This document shows, one piece after another, positions 8,129 through 17,349 of a stretch of 41,155 bases of DNA (within the stretch, counting starts at the first letter, position 1; each line of letters starts with the position of its first letter). Source of the stretch: JAJCZB01 sp964350195 (GTDB lineage Bacteria > Babelota > Babeliae > Babelales > Vermiphilaceae); assembly GCA_964350195.1 (NCBI GenBank), contig CAYGJB010000009.1:1-41155 (forward strand), given 5' to 3'. Both the position numbers and the translations under genes were made by a program. The notes beneath the pieces are model-generated. The model made no database searches. It was not told the DNA's origin and worked only from the letters and a program-made list of their open reading frames with translations.

Positions 8129-9290
8129 CAGGGCAATTGCATGAATTATCCCCAATTTAAAAGGTTTGTGGCCAGATAGTTGGGATTACGATTTACTATT
8201 TGTCGTACAGTTGCAATACTTCGTCCTGGACGTTCTTTTTGATTTTTTTGAAGTACTGCAATGGCCACAATCCGTAAAAATGAGAAATTTTGTGCTCCAT
8301 ATGAATCGCGAATTGTTGATCGATCTTCATCAAAATGCCTATCCAGGGGCCAATGTAGCTTGTTTTCAATAGACCAATGATTTCTTACAATGCTTAGAAT
8401 GCGATCTGCATGGGCAGGCAAACTGCTGATAAAATAACGTGTTCCTCGGGATTCTTTATTTGTTTTTTTCGTTGTAATTGTGGTTTCAATTGCAGCAATA
8501 GATTGTAGATTTTTCCATTCTTTTTTACGCGAAAGCCAGCTTAAAGAGCTTGTTGCAAAGCAGCGTCGATTTTCTACGCGTCCTCTATTTTTTTCAATTG
8601 ATTCAGCAAAAGAGCCTTGAACCACAAGCTTTTTTGCCATTACATCTTTCATAAATAAAACAATATCTTCATGAAAAAGTTTTTGATTTCCCTTTAAAGC
8701 AATGACGTAATCTCCTTCTTTTTTTGCGACTTTTTCAACAATTTCTTTTTGAGCCCCAATGGCATCAATTGTTATAATTTTTCCCCTTAGATAAAGCTTT
8801 TCTAGTAGTATAGGAAGCGCTGTAATTTCATTACTTCCTTTTTTTACTTGTACTGATCCAATCGTGCAATTAAGACTTTGAGACCAAGCTCTTACCAATG
8901 TCAAAGGATTTTCAGATGCATATGCTTGCAAAACTTTTCCATCCATATGTATTAACTCGTCAGAAAAACTTTGTGGAAAGCAGCTTTCCATCCAGATAAT
9001 CAACCAATAGTTAAACTGATTTGGATCTATTAAATTAAAGACTCGATTAAAAGTATCGTGCGATGGAACTCCGCAAATAATTGTAAGTTGTTTTTGAAAC
9101 CAATTTTCATGATCTTTACAAAAATGTGCTATTTCAACCCAATTATTTGCTCCTCCAAGGCTGGCGCATAGTGCCATAAGAAATATTTGAACGAGTGGAT
9201 ATTTAGACTTTTTATAGATTCTTGGATCTCTGATTTCTGCCAGGCACTCAATTAAATTTGCAAAAGATGGGCTTTTTTGTACTTTATAGT
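8129..9290 (-). mobile_element. ISAs1-family insertion sequence, truncated at its 5' end
   Basis: The downstream end carries cagggcaattgc at 8129, the CAGGG type of terminal repeat seen in ISAs1-family elements. No matching gcaattgccctg is visible at the other side near 9290, where the transposase frame runs back to a TGA at 9295-9297 shared with the neighbouring methyltransferase remnant. One end, with the promoter and start codon, therefore appears lost through deletion or rearrangement. The right boundary is approximate. Confidence 0.65.
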
Positions 9291-9294
9291 TGAA
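8146..9294 (-). pseudogene. ISAs1-family transposase lacking a start
   Basis: The frame is open from about 9294 to the stop at 8146. It encodes the whole typical body: SFANLIECLAEIRDPRIYKK at the head (no start codon in front), ALCASLGGANNWVEI, VPSHDTFNRVFNLI, HMDGKVLQAYAS with the first Asp, ITIDAIGAQKEIVEK with the second Asp, YVIALKGNQ, and RNHWSIENKLHW with the catalytic Glu. The DDE triad is intact. An internal ATG at 9177 could start a 343-residue product missing about the first 40 residues. With one IS end gone, the element is probably inactive even if protein is made. Confidence 0.8.
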
Positions 9295-9938
9295 TCAGGA
9301 TGCATTTATATCATCGAGTAGTATGAACCTGGCTCCATAAACCAAAGTAAGCTCGGCCATTCCAGTGAACTCAGATCCATCAATGAGCACCATATCAAAA
9401 TCTTTTATGTTGTTTTCTCTTTTAATGAGTTCAATGCCGTTTTTGGGAACATCGCTAGACTGTACATACTCTAAATCTTGTTTCAACCATCCTACTACTC
9501 GCTCAACGCCATATTGATCAAGGTTAGTGCGAGTGCTTTTTATAAATGCTCGAATCTCATTTTCTTGTGGGAATGATTCGTAAGGAATTGAGGACACGTT
9601 GCAGCACTTTACGTATGGCAGGTTGCTATAATGGTGTTCGAGTTGTGCAAATCGTGGTTTGGAAATTTCTATACAGAATAAGGTTGGCGATGAGAATTTT
9701 CGCCAGCACCTAATACAAAAGCTTCTGTGCTACCTTCTCCGCTTGATGAGCCGATTTCTAGTATAGTCGAAATGGCTTCAGTCTTTGCAAGACGATAGAT
9801 TGTGTGATAAAAAGCATCGTTTTTTATTTCGGGAGGAATAATATTTTCAAGCTCTGATATAGAAAAAAGAGTACTATTCATTACTACAAAAAAGATGTAA
9901 AAAAGCGCTTGGTATAAGGTAGGTACGTATATCTTCAA
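9295..9938 (-). pseudogene. Class I SAM methyltransferase, frameshifted and truncated beside ISAs1
   Basis: The gene begins at TTG 9938 behind AAAGGAAAA and encodes a signal-peptide-like head (LYQALFYIFFVVMNSTLFS). SAM motif I follows as TILEIGSSSGEGSTEAF. Near 9690 the frame breaks: the first frame stops at 9669, while a shifted frame carries on without a gap as FCIEISKPRFAQLEHHYSN, then VSSIPYESFPQE, FDMVLIDGSEFTG and ARFILLDDINA. It ends abruptly at the TGA at 9295, exactly where the truncated ISAs1 sequence begins. In intact relatives the chain continues past LLDDIN, so the C-terminus is lost. Two independent lesions mean it is not functional. Confidence 0.8.
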
Positions 9939-10422
9939 CTATTTTCCTTTTTTTTGATATTATTACTTTTTTAGAACTATATCATAAAAATTCAGTAGTG
10001 ATACTGCATAATGAGCTATTTTTTAGAAAATAGAAAAGGGGTTGCCTTTCTAGAACGGTTTGGAGGCTTTAGCTGGTAAAGGCATGTTGTTTATTGCTTT
10101 CTATATAGCCTAAATGAATATATAGGAAGAATACGATTAAATGCTATTTGGAGCTGCTATAGCTATACAAAAGGCCAGTTTAAGCGTTTGTATTGTTTTC
10201 AATTAGAAAAATTTTGCAAAAAGGTGGGGGATCCTGTATTCTGGTTATATAGGAGTTTATTGAACTAAATCGCAAATTTGGGCCTTTTCTTTTTAAGAGA
10301 TCTTTTTTTTCTTATAATAAAAGCACAATGAATTTATAAGTAGCTTTAAGATTAGATCTGTGATACCTCAAAAGTAATTCGCAGCACCTAAAAAATAAAA
10401 AATTATATATATAGAGGATCCA
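9939..10422. other. 484-base spacer before the helicase gene
   Basis: No gene, RNA gene or repeat is evident. The sequence is strongly AT-rich. A candidate -10 box TATAAT lies at 10313-10318, about 105 bases before the helicase start, but I see no convincing -35 box. A GAGG ribosome site lies 6 bases before the GTG start at 10423. A long untranslated leader would be plausible for a cold-shock-type helicase gene; that is inference only. Confidence 0.4.
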
Positions 10423-12117
10423 GTGAATACTTTTGATAGCCTTCCATTACTTCCCGCCATTCAACATTCATTAAAGATGTTGGGCTTTACTCAGCCAACT
10501 GAAATTCAAGCTAAAATTATCCCTACTCTTTTAGAGAACTATCGCAAAGATGTTCATGCTCAGGCTCAAACGGGGACTGGTAAAACGATTGCGTTTGGTA
10601 TTCCTTTGCTTCAAGCAGTTGAGCCGCATTCAAAAAAAGTTCAAGCTCTTATTATGGCTCCTACTCGTGAGCTTGTGCTTCAAATTTATGAAAGCTTAAA
10701 GGAAGTATCTCGTGGAAGTAATATAAGTATTGAGCCTGTTTTTGGTGGTATGCCTATTGCGCGTCAAATTGCTAATCTTAAACGAGGCGTGCAAATTGTT
10801 GTAGGGACCCCTGGTCGTATTAATGATCATTTGCGTAGAAAAACATTAAAGTTGGATGATCTTAAGATACTAGTTCTTGATGAAGCTGATATTATGCTTG
10901 ATATGGGCTTTCGCGAAGAAATTGATGAAATTTTAAATAATGCCCCAAAAAATCGTCATATTTGGCTTTTTTCAGCGACCGTGATGGCTGGCATAAAAAA
11001 GCTTATTACCTCTCATATGAAAAATGTGCTTTCAGTAAAGTCATCCAAGGGTGGGGGCTCAAGCGCTCAAGTTGCGCAATACTATTGTATGGTTCCTATG
11101 CGAAAGCGCATTGAGGCAACAGCCCGATTTATTGCAGCAGCACCAAATTTTAACGGCATTATTTTCTGTCGTACCAAAGCCCTTTCAACTGAAGTTATGG
11201 AAGAGCTTGCGAGCAAGGGCTTTAAAGTAAATTGTCTTCATGGCGATATGAAACAATCTTTGAGGAACCATGTGATTAAAGGTTTTAAAAATAAAGATTT
11301 CAATATTTTGGTGGCCACGGATGTTGCTGCTCGAGGGATTGATGTTTCAGATCTTTCTCACGTGATCAACTATTCTATTCCTGACGATCATGAAAGCTAC
11401 ATTCATCGAATTGGTAGAACGGGCCGAGCAGGAAAAGAGGGTATTGCTATATTATTTGTAGCTTCTGGCGAATTGTATCGTATGAAGCGATTAGAGCAGG
11501 CTACCAAATCTAAGCTTCTTGAAATTTCAGTACCACCTGAAGATGCAATCATAAACGTGAAAATGGACGCAGTTTCAGACTTTATTGAGCAATCCAAAAA
11601 AGATGAAAAAAAATCTGACGCAGTAGATAAGGCTCTTAAGAAGCTCGTTGATTCATTCTCTCCTGATGAAATACGAAATGCTTTTGAAGCATCTTTAAAA
11701 GAAAAGTTTTTTAAAGGTATTGAGGATAAGAAGCACAGTTTTGGTGATGAAAGTTCTTCAGTGCCACAAGAAATATGCTTGGAGATAGGAAGAGAAGATG
11801 GCATGGATGAAGATGAAGTGAGAAGCTATCTTTATACCACATGCCAACTTGTGCCTCAAGAAGTAAGCAAGGTTCGCGTGATAAGGGGCAAAACCTTTAT
11901 TTCTGTTCCTGAAAATCGTCTAAAAAGCTGTTTAGAACTTATGCGTAAAAATCCGATTACTAATAAGAATCCAAAAGCATACTTAGTTGAAGATGAGTAT
12001 CGCCCTCGTAAGAAATCATTTGATAGCCGTACAGATGGGCGCAGAGATCGTCGAGATGATCGATCTGGTAGTAAAAGACGTCCAATGGGCGATAAAAGAG
12101 GGCCGCGAAGAGGCTAG
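10423..12117 (+). CDS. deaD: DEAD-box ATP-dependent RNA helicase (DeaD/CsdA-like)
   Basis: Unwinds RNA duplexes in ribosome assembly and mRNA decay. All core motifs are present in the 564-residue product: Q motif GFTQPTEIQ (21-29), Walker A AQTGTGKT (48-55), PTREL (80-84), TPGR (129-132), DEAD (153-156), SAT (184-186), ARGID (303-307) and HRIGRTGR (328-335). Residues about 450-535 resemble the DbpA/DeaD-type RNA-binding domain (KVRVIRGKTFISVPE). The tail from about 530 is rich in Arg, Asp and Gly, as in CsdA. The start is GTG after ATAGAGGATCCA. The peroxiredoxin gene follows after 34 bases and may be cotranscribed. deaD is the likely name, but the paralogue cannot be fixed from one window. 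Confidence 0.93.
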   Translation: MNTFDSLPLLPAIQHSLKMLGFTQPTEIQAKIIPTLLENYRKDVHAQAQTGTGKTIAFGIPLLQAVEPHSKKVQALIMAPTRELVLQIYESLKEVSRGSNISIEPVFGGMPIARQIANLKRGVQIVVGTPGRINDHLRRKTLKLDDLKILVLDEADIMLDMGFREEIDEILNNAPKNRHIWLFSATVMAGIKKLITSHMKNVLSVKSSKGGGSSAQVAQYYCMVPMRKRIEATARFIAAAPNFNGIIFCRTKALSTEVMEELASKGFKVNCLHGDMKQSLRNHVIKGFKNKDFNILVATDVAARGIDVSDLSHVINYSIPDDHESYIHRIGRTGRAGKEGIAILFVASGELYRMKRLEQATKSKLLEISVPPEDAIINVKMDAVSDFIEQSKKDEKKSDAVDKALKKLVDSFSPDEIRNAFEASLKEKFFKGIEDKKHSFGDESSSVPQEICLEIGREDGMDEDEVRSYLYTTCQLVPQEVSKVRVIRGKTFISVPENRLKSCLELMRKNPITNKNPKAYLVEDEYRPRKKSFDSRTDGRRDRRDDRSGSKRRPMGDKRGPRRG

Positions 12118-12151
12118 TGCTTTAATTCGATATACTAAAAAGGAACGAGTA

Positions 12152-12679
12152 ATGGCTTTTCTATTGAATAAGAATTTTTTGTTTATAGGGATAGCTTTTT
12201 TGCTCATTGCAGCTCAACTTTTTGCGCGAGCCAGAAAGCCCAAGCTGAACGTGGGAGATATTGCGCCTGCTTTCACTCTACAGGGCGATGATGGAAAGAC
12301 GTACAAGCTTTCAGATTTTGATAATCAAAAAGTGGCTTTATATTTTTATCCACTTGATAATTCTCCTGGTTGCACCAAGCAAGCGTGTAGCTTAGCTCGT
12401 GGGTATGATTTGCTGAAGGAAAATCGCATTAAGCTGTTTGGCATAAATCATCAATCACCAAAAAGCCATACTGCATTCAAAGAAAGCCATACTCTACCCT
12501 TTATATTGCTTAGTGATCCAACAAATAATACTATACGAGCTTATGGTGCCTATTCTCCTTTGTTTGTAAAACGTCTTACCTTTCTTATTGATAAAGGTAA
12601 GATTATTGCTATTCTACGAAAAATTGATGTGAATGATCATGCGGATCAAATTGTGAGAGCGTTTGCTCTTAATAAATAG
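12152..12679 (+). CDS. Bcp/PrxQ-type peroxiredoxin with membrane anchor
   Basis: A thiol peroxidase of the AhpC/TSA superfamily that reduces peroxides. The ATG at 12152, after aaaaaggaacg, is clearly the start although the frame is open further upstream inside the helicase tail. The 175-residue product has a hydrophobic segment at 8-24 (NFLFIGIAFLLIAAQLF) followed by basic residues (RARKPK), suggesting an N-in anchor or signal peptide. Then come GDIAPAFTL (35-43) and the active site SPGCTKQACS. C74 is the peroxidatic and C79 the resolving cysteine, the C-x4-C pattern of Bcp/PrxQ. Cytosolic Bcp lacks such a leader, so this enzyme probably protects the periplasm or the membrane surface. Confidence 0.88.
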   Translation: MAFLLNKNFLFIGIAFLLIAAQLFARARKPKLNVGDIAPAFTLQGDDGKTYKLSDFDNQKVALYFYPLDNSPGCTKQACSLARGYDLLKENRIKLFGINHQSPKSHTAFKESHTLPFILLSDPTNNTIRAYGAYSPLFVKRLTFLIDKGKIIAILRKIDVNDHADQIVRAFALNK

Positions 12680-12783
12680 AGATACTCTTATTTTATCTGT
12701 TTCTTCATATTGATTTTATAAACGATATAATAAAGACATTTATTGATTGTTATATTGCAAACCCGTCTTTAAAAGTTAAATTT

Positions 12784-13182
12784 ATGAACATCAAATATTT
12801 ATTCTGGGCAGTTCTTGTGTTTACTTCCCTTAATAGTTCTTATGAATTTTATGGCAAGCATTTTATGGCTAGTTACAAAGAGTGTGATCTAAAAGCGTTA
12901 ACAAATCTTGAAGAACTCAAAAATGCTTTTGAAGAAGCAGTACGATCCAGTAAAGCTACTATTCTTAAAAAAGAATATGTAGAGTTTTCGGGAAATGGCC
13001 TTACAGCAACGCTTGTGCTTTCAGAAAGCCATGCATCAATTCATACCTACCCTGAGCATGAAGCTTGTTTTGTAGACCTTTTTACGTGTGGTCATACCTG
13101 TTCATGGGAAGACTTTGATGCTGTTCTACAAAAATATCTCCAACCAAAAGATCCTGTGATCGAAGTAAAAATACGAAGCTAA
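12784..13182 (+). CDS. speD: S-adenosylmethionine decarboxylase proenzyme with signal peptide
   Basis: SpeD makes decarboxylated SAM, the aminopropyl donor for spermidine. The 132-residue product carries the self-cleavage and active-site motif SESHASIHTYPE. Cleavage is expected between E81 and S82, S82 becomes the pyruvoyl group, H83 is the processing residue, and C102 (in DLFTCG) is the catalytic cysteine. The family usually begins near GKH (24-26 here), while residues 1-19 (MNIKYLFWAVLVFTSLNSS) are an added hydrophobic signal-like leader. No spermidine synthase or other polyamine gene lies nearby. Its 3' end faces that of the DUF2608 gene on the other strand. Enzyme assignment is firm; the export is prediction. 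Confidence 0.92.
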   Translation: MNIKYLFWAVLVFTSLNSSYEFYGKHFMASYKECDLKALTNLEELKNAFEEAVRSSKATILKKEYVEFSGNGLTATLVLSESHASIHTYPEHEACFVDLFTCGHTCSWEDFDAVLQKYLQPKDPVIEVKIRS

Positions 13183-13237
13183 TTTTTTGCTTATTTTCGC
13201 TTTTTTGCATTGCTATTTTCAATAGGACGGTAGTACG

Positions 13238-13981
13238 TTACTGTTTATCCGCTGAGTAAGATTTTAGATTGAAGTTTTTTACTTTTTCATCAAGGCGGCT
13301 ATATCTAATACCGACATAGGGAATATTTGCTTTTTTCATTGCATGATCAACTTGCTCAACATACTTAATTTTATCATCTATAAATATAACTTTTTTAGGA
13401 TGATAGTTAATTGTATCAAAAAAATGAAGGAGCAAATCTCCTTTGTTGTTTTCGGCACTGAATAAAATACCTTTTTCATAATAAGCGACTAAATGATCTT
13501 TCTGTTCTCGAGTAAGATCCAGCGGCTCTGTATGTAAAGAGCTGCGCTCAAAATGTATATGCATATGTTCAAGCTGCTTTAGGGTTCGTTCTTTGATTGG
13601 AAGGGATCTAGATGTTAGTGCCATAACTGCTATGCCTACATCCTGTAAAAAACGGATCATTTTGGGGGTTTCTGCTTGTACTGGTTCAAGCCATAACTTA
13701 TTTTGAAGAATAAAATATACTGAAAGTGTTTCTGCTAGAGCAATGTGTATTGGATCCCCTTTTAGTATTTTCTCTTTAAGTGTAGCCGTAAACCATTCAT
13801 CTCCTCCGCAACCTTCTATGTGTCCTACTGTATTGTCGATATCAAATACAACCAAGATCTCATTATGATGATGTGTGTCATAAATATGATGCAGGATTGT
13901 TCTTATATCTTCAGACTCTATGATAGTAGCCTGCATTACGAAAGAAACGAGAATAAAGAAAGTAACCATATATTTGTTCAT
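13238..13981 (-). CDS. Secreted DUF2608 (HAD-like) protein, copy 1
   Basis: A 247-residue protein with a signal peptide (MNKYMVTFFILVSFVMQATI). A HAD-like core follows: motif I FDIDNTV (46-52, D47 and D49), motif II Thr/Ser in ALTSRS (about 120-125), and motif IV FIDDK near 195. This fits DUF2608, a group I know from Chlamydiae, Legionella and similar intracellular bacteria, with unproven phosphatase activity. It is clearly paralogous to the gene at 32699-33526 along its whole length (FDIDNT, LTSRS/LTARS, KPKKVIFIDDK-like, GIRY). No operon partner. Likely a periplasmic or secreted phosphohydrolase; the substrate is unknown. Confidence 0.82.
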   Translation of the reverse strand: MNKYMVTFFILVSFVMQATIIESEDIRTILHHIYDTHHHNEILVVFDIDNTVGHIEGCGGDEWFTATLKEKILKGDPIHIALAETLSVYFILQNKLWLEPVQAETPKMIRFLQDVGIAVMALTSRSLPIKERTLKQLEHMHIHFERSSLHTEPLDLTREQKDHLVAYYEKGILFSAENNKGDLLLHFFDTINYHPKKVIFIDDKIKYVEQVDHAMKKANIPYVGIRYSRLDEKVKNFNLKSYSADKQ

Positions 13982-14127
13982 TGATTTTCTCTAATTTTTA
14001 AACGCGAATAGGTAAGATTTTGTGGCAATTGATTTATTCTGGTAAGTCCATGGCGGTATTTTTAAAAAACATTTTAAATCAAAAAGTGCTGTAATGGAAG
14101 TTGAAATTTGTATTGAGTCTGTAGTAA

Positions 14128-14814
14128 CTATTTTTTATCAGTAACTATTATTCCATCTTCTATGCGAACTATGCGATCAGCAAAATCTAAAATGCGAGGA
14201 TCGTGGGTGACGACGATAATAGTGCAGTTGTTCTTATCTTTTGTAGCTTGTAGGATATCCATGATTTTTTTGCCGCGTTCTATATCGAGAAAGCTTGTTG
14301 GCTCGTCGCATAGCACTATTTTAGGATTGTGAATAAAAGCGCGGGCAATTGCTACCCGTTGTTGCTCCCCTCCGGATAATTGAGTTGGTTTTTTGTAGAT
14401 TTCGTTTTCAAGCCCCATCTGAATTAACAAGCTTTTTGCTTTTTCAAAGGCTATAGACCGACTCGCTCCGGTACATAATAGTGGTATGGCTGCATTCTCC
14501 AGGGCATTTAAAGTGGGAATCAGTATAAAATGCTGAAAAAGAAATCCGATATTTTCACCGCGAAATTTTGTTTTTTCTTTACTTGGCATTTGGTTGATTG
14601 ATTGAGAGAGCACTAAGCATTCTCCGCTGTCTTGCTCTAAAATGCCACCAATAATAGAGATGAGTGTTGTTTTTCCTGAGCCAGAGGGCCCCATAAGCAT
14701 GATCATTTCTTTTTCATGTGCTGTAAGATCTACATTATGCAGTACCTGAATTTCTTTATTTCCACTTACGAAAGATTTTTTTATATTTTTACATTCTATA
14801 GTGATTGTTTTCAT
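14128..14814 (-). CDS. ABC transporter ATPase of a tripartite efflux system (LolD/MacB/DevA type)
   Basis: A 228-residue stand-alone nucleotide-binding subunit. It shows Walker A GPSGSGKTT (42-50), Q-loop FLFQH (91-95), signature LSGGEQQR (146-153), Walker B IVLCDEP (166-172) and the H-loop in VVTHD. The sequence style matches the LolD/MacB/DevA group that powers FtsX-like permeases. Its start overlaps the permease stop in ATGA (14811-14814), so translation is coupled. It is the last gene of the four-gene efflux operon and acts at the inner-membrane cytoplasmic face. Confidence 0.93.
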   Translation of the reverse strand: MKTITIECKNIKKSFVSGNKEIQVLHNVDLTAHEKEMIMLMGPSGSGKTTLISIIGGILEQDSGECLVLSQSINQMPSKEKTKFRGENIGFLFQHFILIPTLNALENAAIPLLCTGASRSIAFEKAKSLLIQMGLENEIYKKPTQLSGGEQQRVAIARAFIHNPKIVLCDEPTSFLDIERGKKIMDILQATKDKNNCTIIVVTHDPRILDFADRIVRIEDGIIVTDKK

Positions 14815-15968
14815 TGTTTAAACATTGTTCCAAGTTGAATGTTAAAGATCCGAGTAATGCTAATGAGCGAAGATACAATGCAAATAACCCACATCAAAAG
14901 ACCTGTTCCAATAAATAATTGCCATGGTAAAAAGAATGAAAGCTGGGTTTTTTGCGTGGCAAAACCAAGAAAGGAGGCTAGGCCCGATCCAATGGCCCAC
15001 CCAAGCAGAGCAACCCAAGTAGACTGTAAAAGAGTAATGCGGGCAAGCAGGGAGCGTGGCGCTCCTACAACACTAAACAAAGCAAGATACTTTAAGTTGT
15101 CACTAGTGAAGTTGAAAAAAATTTGGCCAGTAATTGCTGCGCCAATAAGTAAACCAAGAAGGACAGCTATACCAAAATTTATAGGTATGCCAGTATTTTT
15201 CATATAATAATCAAAAGTTACTTGTTCAAACTCTTGGCTAGTGTAAGCTTTTAATCCAGTTATCTTTTCAATGCGATTACAAGCTTCTTTGGCGCTGATA
15301 TCGCTATTGGGCTCTGCTAATATAAAAGATAGCCTCTTCCTTTCAAATGGTGCATAAAAGAGAGCCCTGTCAAACGTGGTATACACAACGGGCTCTGATC
15401 GAAAGGTACGCGTAATCTCGCAGATACCAACAACAACAGCCCTTTTATCATTTAATTCTATTTCATCACCAACTCGGAGTGGTCTTTTAGGCTTTTCTGG
15501 TCCTTGATTTTGAGCAAGCTTATCTATTGCTCCTTCTTTGTTTATAATAATAGAAAAAGGCTTACGTAAATCTTCTATTCTTCCTTCCAGCATTGTGTGA
15601 GGAGAGCCTATAAAAGTAGCCGCATCTATTCCGTAAAGATTGCATGATTGAAATTGCCCGTTGGGTAATCTAGAGCGAATAAGCCCTTTATAGAAAGGAA
15701 CAGCCCATTTAATGCCATCAATTGATTTTACGCGATAAAGATCAATCTCTCGTATTGGATTAATATCATCAATCATTTTAACGCTTGGATTCATAACCCA
15801 AATGTGAGCGTTTGGCGTATCTTGAATAGCAGAGTAAGTTCGTCGCATTAAACCAAGAAAAATAGCCATTTGTTGAGTTATTATGATAGCAGAAAACGAT
15901 AAAGCAAGAATCATACCTATAAATTTTGCCCTGTCTTCTACTAACATTTTTATTGCTATACGATACAT
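14811..15968 (-). CDS. FtsX/MacB-like ABC permease (DevC type)
   Basis: The start is taken at ATG 15968, behind a GGAGG that lies inside the end of the upstream gene; an earlier in-frame start at 15986 would overlap more. The product (385 residues) begins YRIAIKMLVEDRAKF. It has one membrane helix at about 15-40, a large periplasmic domain up to about 250, and three further helices (about 265-290, 310-340, 350-380). This is the four-helix topology of MacB/LolC/DevC permeases. DevC-type proteins similarly work with a separate ATPase, an HlyD-like adaptor and an outer-membrane channel, as encoded here. The substrate is unknown; a glycolipid, peptide or drug is possible. Confidence 0.88.
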   Translation of the reverse strand: MYRIAIKMLVEDRAKFIGMILALSFSAIIITQQMAIFLGLMRRTYSAIQDTPNAHIWVMNPSVKMIDDINPIREIDLYRVKSIDGIKWAVPFYKGLIRSRLPNGQFQSCNLYGIDAATFIGSPHTMLEGRIEDLRKPFSIIINKEGAIDKLAQNQGPEKPKRPLRVGDEIELNDKRAVVVGICEITRTFRSEPVVYTTFDRALFYAPFERKRLSFILAEPNSDISAKEACNRIEKITGLKAYTSQEFEQVTFDYYMKNTGIPINFGIAVLLGLLIGAAITGQIFFNFTSDNLKYLALFSVVGAPRSLLARITLLQSTWVALLGWAIGSGLASFLGFATQKTQLSFFLPWQLFIGTGLLMWVICIVSSLISITRIFNIQLGTMFKQ

Positions 15969-15969
15969 T

Positions 15970-17349
15970 TCACCAGCCTCCACCAAGAGCTTTATACAAG
16001 CCTACTAAGCTATTGCTTAGGTTTTGGCTTGCCTGTGCTATTTCTAACGCTACATTGATAAGGTTTGAGCGAGCATTAAGAACATTTAGCATATTTGTTA
16101 GGCCTGCTTTAAATTTATATTTGTTAAGCCGTTCTTGCTGAAAGGCTTGCTTATACTTCTCTGCCAAGATTAAAAGCTGTTCTTTGTTGTGGCAGTATGA
16201 AACAAGAAAATCCTCAACATCTTTTAATGCATTAATGATGCTGTTGGAGTAAGTGAGAATCGCTTGCCTTCTTTTTGATTCTTCTACGTTAATATTTGCT
16301 TTAATGCGGCCAAAATTTATTATTGGCCATCTAAATGAGGGACCAATAAACCATGATAGACTATTACCGGTGAACCAACTTGATCCGTTACTTGCTTCCG
16401 ATGAAAGGCCTGAAAATAAGGTAAATCGAGGAAACCATTCGGCTGTTGCTGCAGCTACAGATTCGTTTTTGGAGGCAATAGTTCTTTCGGCTTGCCTGAT
16501 ATCTGGTCTTCGTCGAATGAGATCGGATGGAATGCCAGTAGTAATTGTATATGTAGAGAGAGGAATACTTTTTCTTAATGGCGCTAATGAAAGTTCTTCA
16601 GGGTTCATACCAAGTAAAGCTGCAAGCTGATGCAATGTTCTATTGTAGTCAATAATAAGCCTTTCAAGTTTGTCGCGATCTGTTGCTAAGATCTGTTGTT
16701 GGGTCACTACATTAATTTGGCTTACAAGGCCAGATGTATACAAATCGGTTTGTAGAGTGACAAGTTTGTTGTCCAGCGAAATTTTCTGCTTGAGTAAGTC
16801 AATTTTTTTAGAGAAAGAGCAAAGGTTGATATATATTTGAGCCACCTCTGCCAAAAGAATAATAGAGACATTTCGCGTAGCCTCAATTTGTGCTTGAAAT
16901 GCAAAAAACTGTGCATTTCGCTCTTTTCTTAATCTGCCAAAGAAATCAAATTCCCAAAATGCGTCGGTGCCGAGTTGAAAGAATGATACATTCGAATTTT
17001 GTAAGAATGAGGTTTGTGCGAGAGATTTTGAAAAGCGTGTTCTGCGAGCTGCTCCGATTCCATCAATTTGAGGAAATCGTTGAGCTTGCTTAAATTGATA
17101 GAGAGCGCGTGATTCCTCTATCCTTTCGATGGCTATGCGCATATCGTAATTGTTCTCAAGAGCCTGTTCAATGAGATTGTTTAGGGTTGAATCATTAAAT
17201 TGATACCACCATTTACTGAAAGGTTCTTGTGTTGAATCAGTGCAGCTATGTTTGAATATGTTAGGAAACTGGTGTGTGGGTTTTTGATATTTAGGACCAA
17301 TGCAAGCGGGCAAGAGTACTATGAGTAAACTGAGCGATAATTGTTTCAT
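15970..17349 (-). CDS. NodT-family outer-membrane efflux lipoprotein (TolC-like)
   Basis: The 459-residue protein has a lipoprotein signal peptide with lipobox LLPAC (C16) followed by IGPKYQKP, the typical NodT start. It contains the two OEP repeats of long coiled helices and strands (for example NLIEQALENNYDMRIAIERIEESRA and GIPSDLIRRRPDIRQAERTIASKN, the latter a family hallmark). It would form the trimeric channel across the outer membrane. It starts in the ATGA overlap with the adaptor gene (17346-17349), and the permease gene begins at its stop. Length and motifs are normal for the family. Confidence 0.93.
   Translation of the reverse strand: MKQLSLSLLIVLLPACIGPKYQKPTHQFPNIFKHSCTDSTQEPFSKWWYQFNDSTLNNLIEQALENNYDMRIAIERIEESRALYQFKQAQRFPQIDGIGAARRTRFSKSLAQTSFLQNSNVSFFQLGTDAFWEFDFFGRLRKERNAQFFAFQAQIEATRNVSIILLAEVAQIYINLCSFSKKIDLLKQKISLDNKLVTLQTDLYTSGLVSQINVVTQQQILATDRDKLERLIIDYNRTLHQLAALLGMNPEELSLAPLRKSIPLSTYTITTGIPSDLIRRRPDIRQAERTIASKNESVAAATAEWFPRFTLFSGLSSEASNGSSWFTGNSLSWFIGPSFRWPIINFGRIKANINVEESKRRQAILTYSNSIINALKDVEDFLVSYCHNKEQLLILAEKYKQAFQQERLNKYKFKAGLTNMLNVLNARSNLINVALEIAQASQNLSNSLVGLYKALGGGW

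Noticed and set aside
11403..11804. A 133-codon open frame on the minus strand inside the helicase gene
   Set aside because: Antisense shadow of the conserved helicase coding sequence; no ribosome site and composition explained by the sense codons.
14839..15207. A 122-codon plus-strand frame opposite the ABC permease
   Set aside because: Shadow of the permease gene; unlikely sequence and no start signals.
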